Assembly: GCF_019649055.1 (NCBI RefSeq)
Contig: NW_026570237.1
Span: 310,001 to 374,000, forward strand
Direction: 5' to 3'
From: Paramacrobiotus metropolitanus
Taxonomy: Eukaryota; Tardigrada; Eutardigrada; Parachela; Macrobiotidae
DNA length: 64,000 bases
Position 1 is the first letter of the stretch, and each line of letters begins with the position of its first letter. Below the pieces are notes generated by a model. It worked only from the letters and a program-made list of their open reading frames with translations. It ran no database searches and was not told the DNA's origin. The translations under genes and the position numbers were made by a program. Positions 52,323 through 62,887 of the stretch are shown piece by piece.

Positions 52323-52949
52323 TCATCCACGGCGCAGACGCCGAGTTTGACGGTGAACGTACCCTACTTCGCAGAGGGCTTTCTGCTCGAAACCACGGGC
52401 GGGCGCGAGGCGGTCGTTCTTCAGTGTGCTCACCACAACCCGTCCTTCAGCGGTGATGGTGGTCGCGCGCCGCACTCTACTACCGCACTCGTCGATCCGG
52501 TTCTGCACGAGCAGTGGATCCGTAATAGCTTCATGTCGGCTCCTTTCAGTACATCCCCGCGATTGTTCCAGTCGGCTCCGCATATCTCCGGAACCTGGGT
52601 GCACAGTGGGCTTTACCTGACTTCCATCGGGGAACAGTTTGTTGCAGATCTCAAAACGGTCACGCAGTAAGGTCACAGCGAGATCCAGGTCGGAAATGCG
52701 TAGCTTATACAGGTCGTCGACATACAGGAAACCGTGCATGGTCAGTTCGTCCACCGCCTTCTTAGATAGTCGTAATTCGCGGCACCAGTCCAACATCCGG
52801 TGGCTCATGCGCAAATTGCGCAATTCGGCATCCGTCGCGGTAGCATTATTAGCGGGCGAAGTGTTATCTCCAGGCGCGCGTGCACTTATCTGACTGCTCT
52901 TTTCCAGTTCCGCTCGTTCCTTGTGGGCATTGTGCAGTTTAGTAGCCAT
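52323..52949 (-). CDS. Hypothetical protein with SAM-like helical segment
   Basis: 208 codons from an ATG at 52,949. The open frame runs a further 66 bases upstream to a TAA, so an earlier exon is possible. A coiled N-terminus (HNAHKERAELEK) precedes WCRELRLSKKAVDELTMHGF and VDDLYKLRISDLDLAVTLL, which resembles a SAM or SAM-like five-helix bundle (helix, Gly-Phe turn, D-L-x-x-L-x-x-x-D-L). The C-terminal third is basic and unassigned. GC is higher here than in neighbouring sequence, as in the 61-63 kb gene. Could be a host gene or an exon of one. Confidence 0.4.
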   Translation of the reverse strand: MATKLHNAHKERAELEKSSQISARAPGDNTSPANNATATDAELRNLRMSHRMLDWCRELRLSKKAVDELTMHGFLYVDDLYKLRISDLDLAVTLLRDRFEICNKLFPDGSQVKPTVHPGSGDMRSRLEQSRGCTERSRHEAITDPLLVQNRIDECGSRVRRATTITAEGRVVVSTLKNDRLAPARGFEQKALCEVGYVHRQTRRLRRG

Positions 52950-53872
52950 AGCATCATGATTATCACTGATATCAACTTCACCCAGTTCCCGTAGCTGTTG
53001 TTGGATGGTGTCCAAGCGTTAGCGTTTAATAGCATCGAGTGGTGTTATTGACATGGTTACAGAGCGTGATAAGTGGTGATATAACGCGGTGACGATTGAT
53101 TATCGCAGCGGTGAATAACTTTCTAATGCAGGACTTAATTAGCGTAGCAGTAATTTCAGATTTAAGAAATTCACAGCAATAGCAAACTTGTGATGACCAC
53201 TGGCAGCGTTTGCACCGTTTATATGTGCGCCGGTTGATAACGGGTGCAGTGCAGCCAGTGGTCAGCCGTACACTGTGAGTGGCCAGCTCCGCGCTCTGCA
53301 ATAACCAGATTCCAATGCTCGGAATCTTCCACGTTACATGAGTGACTTCATACACTGGTCGTGGCATAGATACGTTGAAGTGCCGATCGATACACTCCAT
53401 CCAAGGAGTCCCGGCCGGTTGCGTCATCTTCCCTATTGCCATTCACATCATTTGGAACGATACAGTCCAATTATTGCTTTTTCTTATACATCATTCTGTC
53501 TTTCTTTACATACCTTTCTTGTGATTTTCCAGCCGCTTAACCAGCCGCGATATCGATCGTTTCAGCATACTATCACAGCCATCAAATTCATTACTTTTCC
53601 AACAACGACTAAATTTCCTTATTTAACACGTTTGCTCAGTTATCCAGTTCTGTCGTTGAGAAATTTTATTTCTCTTTCCATCTATAAATTGCCTACTACG
53701 CACAACATCGCTTATAAAAATTGCGACACTGAATAAGGACCTTCACTAGCAGTGTTCCCATGCTTATCCTAATTATGAATCATTCACAAAACACTTCATT
53801 CGACCTTACCGCTGCTCATTTGTGTCATAAAGCGGCACAGTGTCGACATGATGTCAACGATTTGGCGTAGCA
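52950..53872. other. No supported gene
   Basis: Overlapping frames on both strands around 53,026-53,736 have no domain. Confidence 0.4.
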
Positions 53873-54124
53873 ATGCACTCGGAAGTGCGATACTTACGCC
53901 TTACCTACGATGTGGATGATTTACCGATTTCCAAAGAAAAAGGAATACATTATGGCGCGTGTGGACTCCACTCGTTGGAAAATCAGCAGTGCAATGAACA
54001 AGCAATTTTTTCAACATGTTTTGCCTGCAGTTTTGAAGACGACTACATTAACTTAACTGGCGTTCCCAAAAAGCGGAAGCAAGAAGCTAAAAAATCCGTG
54101 GAGAAACTACCGAAACAACGCTAG
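53873..54124 (+). CDS. Small unassigned ORF with basic tail
   Basis: 83 codons. GIHYGACGLHSLENQQCNEQAIF with spaced cysteines, then an acidic turn and a Lys-rich end (VPKKRKQEAKKS) that would suit a nuclear localisation signal. No family recognised; it may be chance or an exon. Confidence 0.25.
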   Translation: MHSEVRYLRLTYDVDDLPISKEKGIHYGACGLHSLENQQCNEQAIFSTCFACSFEDDYINLTGVPKKRKQEAKKSVEKLPKQR

Positions 54125-56264
54125 CACCAACAGTCAGGTGAGCAAATACCGGCAGGGGCGAACAGCACCATTCCCAAAATGATTATTGATGAAACGGCCA
54201 AACGAACGAGCGAAAAATGCTCCACTTAGGAAGATGCAATACCTTTGAACTTTCACCGTGTGGACGATAGCTACCATTAAACTTATATCCACCAACTTGT
54301 CATTCTTTTTCCTGTTGTAACGTAACTTTCCTTTTATACTGGTAATGGAAGTCCCGTGAAATTGTCTATTGCATTCACCGGACGGTTTTTGCAAACTTTT
54401 TCGTCTGCTTTACTATTCTTGCAAAAGACTTCCGAAAGTTTCTTAAGTTCCCTTCACCTTGAACACAGTGGACTGTGAGTAGTTGTCCACTACACAGAAT
54501 AGCTTCCGAGCAAAATGCTTGATTTAACAGTAGAGATAGTTGCAATTCTAGGGGATTTGGACACCGCCGCACGGATCAACACCGCGCGAGGAAGAGGTCA
54601 CTGAAGACTTTCGTCCTGTCGCGATCACTTTTGTTGCGAGTTGGTTAAGTACCAATTGAGACTGCAATAAAAAGATAAACCATTGAAAACAAAAGATATT
54701 ACGTGTTCAAGTTTTGTATTGCCGTTGTCGTGAATTTAGTTTACCTTTGCAAATGGTACAAGTCAGTTGGAGTAACGTACAGTATTTCAGAATCTATTTC
54801 AAAAAGATTTCGCCGGCTAAATACTAGCAGTGTCGGGCCTGTAACATTCCGATAAAACCTGTGGGTTTGCGGAAATTCCATGAGCGGTTGATTATTCAAA
54901 CATCAGAGAACTGGCGACTTAGGGATCACTGAGAAAGCCGGGAAATCGAGACGGCTGATATCGACAACGGTGGCAAAAGGCTGGGAATCGATAGAATTAA
55001 AATTTTGTTAGCGGTTCTAACATTCGAATTGCTGACATAAAAATTGTTATATGACCCATTTATTTTGACATCTCGTGTCCATATCGCAATTCGTAAAGAT
55101 CTTGACGGAATATCGGGTATGGTGCTGCGGAAACGAGCGGTAGGCGGCCGCGTTATCAGAAGGCGCATTTTGAAGGCACTTACAGTAGTTGCGGAATATT
55201 CCTACCATGCAGAGCAAACAAATACCGTGTTTTCATGGTTCCAGCAGTACGACCGGGTTATTCGTTGCCATTTATGTAAAGCAATTTCGCGGACACTGGA
55301 CAGTATTAACGGTAGTGCGCCCAGGATGAAAAAGGTGAACCCGGCATTGGTGCCCCGGGCGCAGGTGAGACTGTTATTACAACTTAAATTAGTACAGTTT
55401 ATAAGTACCGTACGTACGCTATATCTATAAATAATATGTCCGCATATGTATTCTTTTGCCCTTTTGAATCCTTCTGTTACACTTACATCAGATCCTCTTT
55501 CTATTTGTACGGAATCTCACCAGCAGATCGATTTATAACCGGCTTGCTGCTGTGCTACTCTGTAGCTAATGTCATCTGGCTCAAAATTTATACCATCTGG
55601 CTCTTCAGCTTTTGGAAATCGGCCAAGTTGAAAAGTTCGTCTTCGCTATATACCATCTCCTCTCTGCGCACCAGCTGCGAAATTCACCATTTAATTGCTC
55701 TGCTCCAGCTCTAGTGGTACGTTATAAAATATATGCACGCACCAGTCCAGCATACCGCTCCACGTTTGCATATAGCCGCGAACGTATTACGATGAGCCGA
55801 CATTGCTGTTCTTTGCGCTTACCGCGCTCGAAAACGTTGTTGAAAGTGGGCCTGGTCTTGATCTGGTTTGGGGAAACTCATAATATAAATACTTCTGGTC
55901 GAGAGAAGTGGTCGTCCTACTGGTCTTCGGAGACAAGGCGCTCTGACTCGACTGAGTGTATGGATAATAGCGCCGGTATTAATACAATGTTTCCAGGTGA
56001 GACGCTTGATCGGAATATTATGAATCGTCGTAGTCGGCATTTGTTCTTGTAAGCTTTTGCAACGAATCCGTAATCACTACAGCCTGAGGGTTAATCATTG
56101 CCGGGTTGCATGTCTGATGCTGCACTACGCCAATATCGCCCACACAGAACTGCGCTGGTACATTATCATATGAACCTGCTATCGACTGAACGTTTCGCAA
56201 AAATAAATGTATGAAAATAAAACATGATACCTACTAATACTGCTGTGATATCGTTCCAAAATGG
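54125..56264. other. No supported gene
   Basis: Best frame is plus-strand 55,044-55,430 (128 codons) with AEYSYHAEQTNTVFSWFQQYD and two Cys as CHLC; unassigned. Others are shorter and overlap. Confidence 0.35.
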
Positions 56265-56611
56265 CGAATTGACACCCGTTGACAGCTGTTGACATACCGT
56301 AGTCACTGCCGTGACAGCCCGTGACAAGCCCGGATTTTTCGGCTCCTGCCGTTGGCGTTCCGTTGACAACCGTTGACAGCTGTTGACATACCGTAGTCAC
56401 TGCCGTGACAACCCGTGACAAGCCCAGATTTTTTAGCTCTTGCCGCCGGCGTTCCGTTGACACCCGTTGACAGCTGTTGACATAACGTAGTCACTGCCGT
56501 GACAACCCGTGACAACCCGTGACAAGCCTTGACTTTTGGCTGCTGCCGTCGGCGCCCCGTTGACGCCCGTTGACAGCTGTTGACATTCCGTAGTCACTGC
56601 CGCGACAATAG
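56265..56611. repeat. Minisatellite, 94-bp unit, about 3.7 copies
   Basis: GACAGCTGTTGACAT starts at 56,281, 56,375, 56,469 and 56,572. The first two steps are exactly 94 bp; the last is 103 because of an extra ~10-bp CGTGACAACC subunit. The unit is itself built from GTTGACA and CGTGACA sub-repeats around GTAGTCACTGCCG. Copies differ at a few sites. Confidence 0.9.
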
Positions 56612-57128
56612 TGATTTAAGAGAACAGTCATGTAAATAGAAGTACTTCAATGTTTGGGACTCGGCGTTACAGGTGCTGCACTTATAATTATTGGCTCCAT
56701 TCCGGTGTGGGGCAAGGATGAGGTACTCACACAGGACGAAGCGCGGGTAATTTTCACACTACGTCGAAGTGAACGCGACGATAAAGTTGTCATCGGTAAT
56801 CTGGAATCAGTCCATGCTATGATCATGAAAATAACTCTATAATATATTACCGTTAAGTGAAATTAGACTTGGATATTAAAGGAAATACAAGCTTACGCTT
56901 TGACTTAACAAGCTAAAATTTCAACGGCGGAAATGATCGGAACGTTGATGAGGTAATCCAAAAGTTAATTGCAATCTGTATACAGTTGACGGGAAGACTA
57001 CCGCGTTTCAGAAATGCCACGTCTGAACTGAAACCGTGTATTTCGTCTCCGCTGGCTATGTGAACAACCCTTAGTGTGTTCACATGTTTTCGTAATTAGT
57101 TGACAAGCTCCTTATTCATATTTTCCTT
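56612..57128. other. No supported gene
   Basis: A plus-strand frame at 56,654-56,842 (62 codons) follows the minisatellite with no recognised domain. Confidence 0.4.
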
Positions 57129-57400
57129 TTATTTCTTGCGATATTCTCGGCAGAAGTTTCTGATAAACGCTTTCCGCTGCGACTTGCTTAATAAATCGTA
57201 GCCAAATTCTTGTCGATCAGGATATGCTATTATCTTCCCAAAGCTTTTTGGGCAGTCAACCAAATGCGGGAACTGACCTTTTTGTTTCTTCTCACCGAAT
57301 GTCTGCGCCCAGCTATCCAAAGATGTCTCTAAATAGGATGATGTCGCTAAACAGGATAAAGTTTAACGGGACTCTAAATTTAATATTACACTCCGGCACA
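57129..57400 (-). pseudogene. Second Polinton-like PolB fragment
   Basis: Minus-strand, with one frame change: VPLNFILFSDIILF, then LDSWAQTFGEKKQKGQFPHL, YPDRQEFGYDLLSKSQR and FIRNFCREY. This matches the family B segment around ExoIII and the G-x-FPH-L-F-N box seen intact at about 18,400, but the sequence differs clearly from that copy. It comes from another, unrelated element. No other polymerase motifs found alongside. Confidence 0.5.
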
Positions 57401-58346
57401 TCCATTTGAATAATTGCGCTTCCATTCGAAATAAATTTAATTCAGGATGTGGCACGGTACCTAACAACCGGTGAAAGTTATCAGCACCATAACGACCCAT
57501 CGCACCGGTCAAACAATTTCTGGCAGTCACTGCGAGTTAATACCCAATTCATGATAAAAAAATACGGAGTACTGCGGTCCAGTCACCGTTTTATCATGTT
57601 ATAGCATGAACGTTTTACTCCCAATTTGTTCGGTTATAGCACAGCCGTTTCAGGCTTTGGAAGGAATGGAGAAAAACAGTGGTAAGATTCGTTGTTGCCA
57701 ATCGAATTGACAGGTTGGTTAAATTCTATAGAAATGACGATAAATTTTGCTTTTTATTGCCGCAAGGACGCAACAGCGGATTCCGGACGTTTCGGTTGGC
57801 TTTTGAATCATTCGCGTAAATTATTCAGTTTCCGCTCGGAGGGTTCAAAGCAGATATTATTCCTCATCTTCAACGCTAGCAGAAATACTGTTGAGAGACG
57901 TTCAAACACGAGAATGCCAGGAAAATTTTGATTGGAAAGCTGGAGCACAGCCAGATTCGGACGATGTGCAAAGTAATGTACATAAACAGCCATTAAATAT
58001 TCACGAGCAACATGAGCTTGCGCTCTCTGAAAACGCCCTGCGATATTTGAGCTGCCGGCTTAATCTTGTCCTCGGAGCCTCGAAAAGTCAAGCTGCCAGT
58101 ATTTCATTCGGCTCAAAAGCAGCCGCGCAATGGCAGCTCCTGTCACAACACAGGATTTAACGGATAGTAAACTTTGGCATCCGTGCTTTTAGTAGATACC
58201 TGATATTTCAAGCGCTTTACCGGAAACGGTTCAAACTCTACATAAGTCAACTTCGTTAGTTTCGTAACTGTTTAGCCGGTAAGTACACTCCTGAAATCAC
58301 TCTAGCAGAATGTGCGTTCACAAAAGCTACAAAATACATTTTCGTC
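57401..58346. other. No supported gene
   Basis: Two overlapping plus-strand frames (57,692-57,931 and 57,891-58,160) might be one broken gene; no domain seen. Confidence 0.35.
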
Positions 58347-58673
58347 ATGGCAGTACGAAAGAAGCTGAACTACTTTGTTGCATGTTATTCCGTGGCGAAG
58401 CCTCAAGGGCATTGCATTCAACGCATAACTCCATATAAACTGCAGCTATTGCACAAACGATTAGAAAAAATAGCCAGGAACAAAGCTCTGGTTTCTGCTA
58501 CCAACGACAGAGGCCGTTCTGTTACCAACGTCAGAGGGCCTCCATCCTTGGGAACAGAAACCAGAGCTTTGTTCCTCTTGCCAGCAGAAGCCTTCATGGA
58601 ACAGGAATTTGTAATTTACTTAGCCACCGCTTCAACTTTAAAGGAGTGTGGTAAGATTACCAAATTATCGTAG
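58347..58673 (+). CDS. Unassigned ORF containing a long hairpin
   Basis: 108 codons from ATG, basic first half (KLQLLHKRLEKIARNK). Its middle is a perfect 22-bp inverted repeat, so the coding appearance may be incidental to a foldback insertion. No family recognised. Confidence 0.25.
   Translation: MAVRKKLNYFVACYSVAKPQGHCIQRITPYKLQLLHKRLEKIARNKALVSATNDRGRSVTNVRGPPSLGTETRALFLLPAEAFMEQEFVIYLATASTLKECGKITKLS
58476..58576. repeat. Perfect 22-bp inverted repeat with 57-base loop
   Basis: AGGAACAAAGCTCTGGTTTC+TG at 58,476-58,497 and its exact complement at 58,555-58,576. The loop contains two near copies of ACCAACG(A/T)CAGAGG. It could be a tiny foldback element or the stem of a structured RNA. 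Confidence 0.75.
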
Positions 58674-60563
58674 TAAGTGTAGACTCTTCTAACGCTTTTG
58701 CTTTAGAGGGAGTACAAGGATTAAGCGCATTATAACTCTTGTATCCTCATCGCTTTTTCGGTTTGCTAAAGCCTTCGCCAACAAAACCGTTTTTCAGTTC
58801 TTTATCTTATGTCCGGTTAGAATTCCAGTTTTTCGTTTTATTCGAAACGAAACAATTTTTGGACTCCTCCGGGACCAGCCCGATATCAAAATTCGAAAGC
58901 CAGATTTTAAAAGAAGGAAGGCGTGCTAGTCCTAACTGTGGCTGGCTAAAGCAGTCACACAGTCATCTCGAATCTCATGTGAGAATTAAGATTGCTACTG
59001 CTCACATAACTTTACGGGTTACAATTCCAGATCGTGCAAGATCTGATAACAAATCATTGTGTGATCAGTTGGTTATAACAGATCCGAAAACGTAATTTTT
59101 TGGCTGGAAAGGAAATCGGAAATGACATCCAGCTATCAATAGGGAATTCCGTTAAAATCCACTACCCCTGACGGCCAAAAGCAAGGGGGAATGCCATTAG
59201 ACGTAACCATCTTTACCGATAGTAAAGTTTTTAATGTTCACATCTATTAACAGCTGTATTCAAAAGCTGGTGTGGAGTAGTGCACGCACATGTAGTGTCA
59301 AGAACGTCCCGCGCTGAAGTGTTCATAACGATCACACATATACCCATGTGGAGTGCGAGCGTTAGGGGTAGCACCATGCAAATCACGTACGATTAAAGGG
59401 AACTCTGGCAGGGAGATTTCAAAAGGAGAATATCAAGTCAATCCATGCGCCGACCGGTTGCAATTACTTTCTGAATTTTATTTGTGAACTGAGCTCACTC
59501 CTCATCCCAAAACTAGTATAGAAACTCGGCGTTGATTGTGGCGAAGCTTTTGGTCAACGATGCTTTCTTAAAGTACCGATTTCCCTCAAAGATCCGGTCG
59601 GACAACTAAATGCAATTTGTGTACGACATTAGGAAGGAGATAGATAACACGGCTACTGGACATAGAGCACATGGCTTCAGCGTCTTGCTGACCACAGGCA
59701 CAAGACCGATCGAAAAGACTCCACGGGGGTGCCTTTACAGACGCAACATAAGGTCTTTAAAGAAGCAGTTCCGAATTGAAAACTTACGTACCCATGTATA
59801 GAGTACACGTAAATGTTGAATTGGAAGTAAATACTAATTTTATGAAAATTATATATACATAAATTAATTATAAATAGGATATAAAATCTATCTATCTATA
59901 TTCGATACTTTTGTTAAAATATATATTTATGAAAATTATATATAGCTATTCCTAGATATGCATATGCCGGTAATTCGGTATACAATATCTATATAGGCAA
60001 GTAGCTCCACAACGCTGTACTCTATGTAAGTACGCTCATGTTCGCACATTAATATTCATTATTCGATGATCTTCTGCTGCGTAGAATCTTAGCATAGTAT
60101 CAGTTGTATCTGCATAAGCCTTCGGTATCGCATTGGGACAATTCGCTGCCACATGCCGTCTACGAATTCCAAATATCTGCACTAATGAGTAAGATGACGA
60201 CGTGATCTTCGGCTTTACAACCTTTGCGTACAGGTTCGTTGAAATATTAACAGAATCGGCGGAAGTAATGTGACCAGTGGATTTATAAAAAAAACTTGGT
60301 CAGAAATGCTATCTCCTTTTACTTTCATACGTGCGCTACTTTTATACACCCATCAGAACAAAACCCTTCGCTGCGCATTAACGTCTTCGAAATTTATCGA
60401 TTCAAGCACAAGTCAAGAAGCAAGCGCAACATGCGAATGTACAGAGTAAAAGCGTTAAAAAAACCGGCTAAACAAACTCATTAAATACAACAGCGTAGCA
60501 ATGTAGTCACGCTTGCGTTGTAGTTCTGTAAATGCGAATCGCTACGGGGTCTCGCCGGATTAG
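58674..60563. other. No supported gene
   Basis: A frame at 58,739-59,095 is unassigned. 59,820-59,960 is very AT-rich with two copies of AAAATTATATATA, possibly a small satellite. Confidence 0.4.
60486..60512. repeat. Direct-repeat partner, copy 1
   Basis: ACAGCGTAGCAATGTAGTCA then CGCTT. A close copy (ACAGCGTAGCAACGTAGTCA, with TGGTCACGCTT) lies at about 63,754 and a partial one (ACAGCGCAGCAAC) at 63,677. The two flank the gene at 61-63 kb. Confidence 0.5.
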
Positions 60564-60812
60564 TATAAAAACCCCGGCCTCCGGATCCTCATTCTGACAT
60601 GATCCATTGTTATGGACCAATGGTCCAGGATCATTGTCCAGATTCTTGTGAAATCATGCACCTGCGCTTTCCTGGGAGGTCACAAAACCCTTATCATTGC
60701 ATATCTAAGAAAGGCTCTGAACAAAAATGCTCTTTTTTTGTGGTTGCTTGGGAGGTTATGATGAGCAATGATTACGGAAATTTCCAGCACACCAGCAAAA
60801 CTCAATAATAAA
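60564..60812 (+). CDS. Possible tiny gene: TATA box, 69-codon ORF, poly(A) signal
   Basis: TATAAAAA at 60,564-60,571, a TCATTC initiator-like site near 60,588, and ATG at 60,599 opening 69 codons with several cysteines (HCPDSCE, YHCISKKG, EQKCSF). The stop at 60,806-60,808 overlaps AATAAA at 60,807-60,812. There is no signal peptide. The start also lies in a GGACCAATGGTCC palindrome and an ATGATCC/GGATCAT stem. The compact arrangement suggests a short transcript, coding or not. Confidence 0.35.
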
Positions 60813-61051
60813 AATTACCACCAGATTACTAGTGTCAAAACAACATCTTGATCGTCGCTAAAATACTAAAAAATTACGAAAGCGTTATGAATAGTCGATT
60901 GGCTGTGTCAGTAAGACAACTCGGTTAAAAAAGCGTTAAAGAATTCCGCTCTAATGAAAACACGCAAAGCCCCAACGGCAGCAGCTGAAAGCGGCACGAT
61001 CCCCACAAACCGCAGCAGGCTGTGTCCGGGGTTGCAGCGGTATCAGGCTGT

Positions 61052-62887
61052 TCAACCAAAATACGATGCATCCGTATCCCGCTGTAGCTGAACGAGAAAC
61101 TGCCGACTAATACGCGACAGGTGTGCCAGCCGTAAGTCCTCCAGGCCGTCCACGCACCACTTTTTCCCGCGGTAATGCGCCGATGGACGCGGATCAGCCG
61201 ACTGCAGCGCGCACAACACCTGTGAACGAGCAAAACCAACCAAACAGAAGTCACGGAAACGAGGGCATCGATAACCGTGAGTAAAGAAACATCAGTACAA
61301 TCACGCTTACCAAGGTGATGACTTTCTTCAGATTGAACGAGTTCTCGAGTTGAGCCCGGAACAACAGCTTTCGTATTTCCTGCTCATTCGCCACCGGCAG
61401 CGCGGCGTCCTGTGCATCCCACAACGCGCAGCGCAAGTTCCGACCAGTCGGCAGCCGCACCGAAGGAATGCTGATCCCCACACAAACCATGCGGTTTTTG
61501 CGCTCACCGTACTCGCGGTAAAACCAGCCGCATAGCACACGCAGAACGCAATTGGTCATTTGAACCGCATCGCATGGCAAGCGGCCGCACGCGGCGATAA
61601 ATTCCTCCAACTGATAGCGATAAGTGGTACGTTCTTCGGTCGCTGCCGGAACAGACTGATGCAGGGCACAATCACCGCTGTCCGGCAAATCGCCGGTTCC
61701 GTCCATCTGCAGCTCCAGAGTGAAGCGACTCCAGTGCACACGCCGCAAGCGGATGCCGGTGCGGTGCCGTGCCACATAGCGGATCATATCGCAGAGCATC
61801 AGCAGGTCCGAAGTATTCAGCGCCGAAGGGCCACGCCGATAGCAGGAGTGCACCACAACGTCCTGCGTGCCCGGCTGTAAGCGCTTGAAAACGCTGGCCA
61901 TACGCAAGAAATTCCCGCCGTCAACGTTGGAGTCAGCGAAGTCTCCGATCCGCAGACGGCCGCGCAGTGCGGGCGTGTCCATTAGCCGGTTCCACGCTTT
62001 GCACACCGCCCGCAGCTGCGTCTGCGTCACCGTTCCCACGTGCGAAAACACCTCCTGCCAGACTTTCATCGGCAGCGCCGTCTCTTCGTTAACTTCGTCC
62101 GACAACGTCGACATCCGCAGCAGTTCCGCTTGGAAATTGGCGAAGGACGCCTGCGGACCGCACAAAGGACATATCTACAAGCACAGCTGATTTAACGCCG
62201 GAAAGAATCTTTTACCAGGGCTCGCCCGTAACGGGGATCCGACATTCCAACTATTTCCCGGGTCTCCAGCGGGTAGATGTACCCCAAACGGCCATTCACA
62301 AGCTCCACGACATCGACTGTACAGGGACAGGAAACGTTACGCAGAGCAGGATCATTCAATCGTCGGATGAGCTCCTCGGCTTCGTCACTGGACACCACGG
62401 GAAATGCGTTGCCCAGCGACACCGTACCCTTGAAGAAGGTCCCCGGCTGAATGTGGCGGTCCAGTTCGAGTGCTCTCCGCAGTGGCCAACGGATGCGTTG
62501 GCAGGGGACGATGTCGGTGCATCGCAGTCCGTCGTCCTTGCGTCGCCAATGGATTATGGCGCCTCCGAACACGTCCACCGCCTCACAGCGTCCTAAACTG
62601 ACCGCTTCGGCCGGCAACCAAACCAACGGACCCTGCGGCGTTTCCGGCACGAGAACTTCCACGGGAAATTTAGAAAATTCCGGGTGAGTATTGGGAAGCG
62701 CCTGAGCTCGGCTAGCCACGATGGGCAAGAAGAGTCGGTCGAAGGGAACGTGTTCACGCCGTCGGTTGGGATAGAGCAGATCGACAAAGAGGCCGTCGTC
62801 CGCCACGTCCACGACTCGGCCGTACCGCTTCATCCCATCGTCGCCCAGAACGTCCACGCTGTTGGCGTAGTGCACTAGACTGAGCAT
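61052..62887 (-). CDS. F-box-like protein, three exons (tardigrade-type family)
   Basis: Exon 1 62,887-62,216 opens with ATG: SVDVLGDDGMKRYGRVVDV and GLFVDLLYPNRRREHVPF form a Tudor/SH3-like beta module. Exon 1 ends CTG before GTAAAAG. The acceptor is TTGTAG (exon 2 from 62,174) or CCGCAG (from 62,150); both keep frame. Exon 2, to 61,311, contains an F-box: LPMKVWQEVFSHV, LRAVCKAWNRLMDTP. It ends TTG before GTAAGC; the intron of 91 bp ends CACAG and exon 3 (61,219-61,052) adds VLCALQSADPRPSAHYRGKK and LEDLRLAHLSRISRQFLVQL. All junctions are phase 0. F-box proteins recruit substrates to SCF ubiquitin ligases. I recall similar beta-module plus F-box proteins as an expanded tardigrade family; that is memory, not a search result. 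No stop or shift interrupts the spliced frame, so it looks functional. Confidence 0.75.
62216..62216 (-). other. Exon 1 donor site of the F-box-like gene
   Basis: Last exon base before GTAAAAGATTC. Without splicing the frame would hit a TAA at 62,192-62,194, and splicing removes it. Confidence 0.6.
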
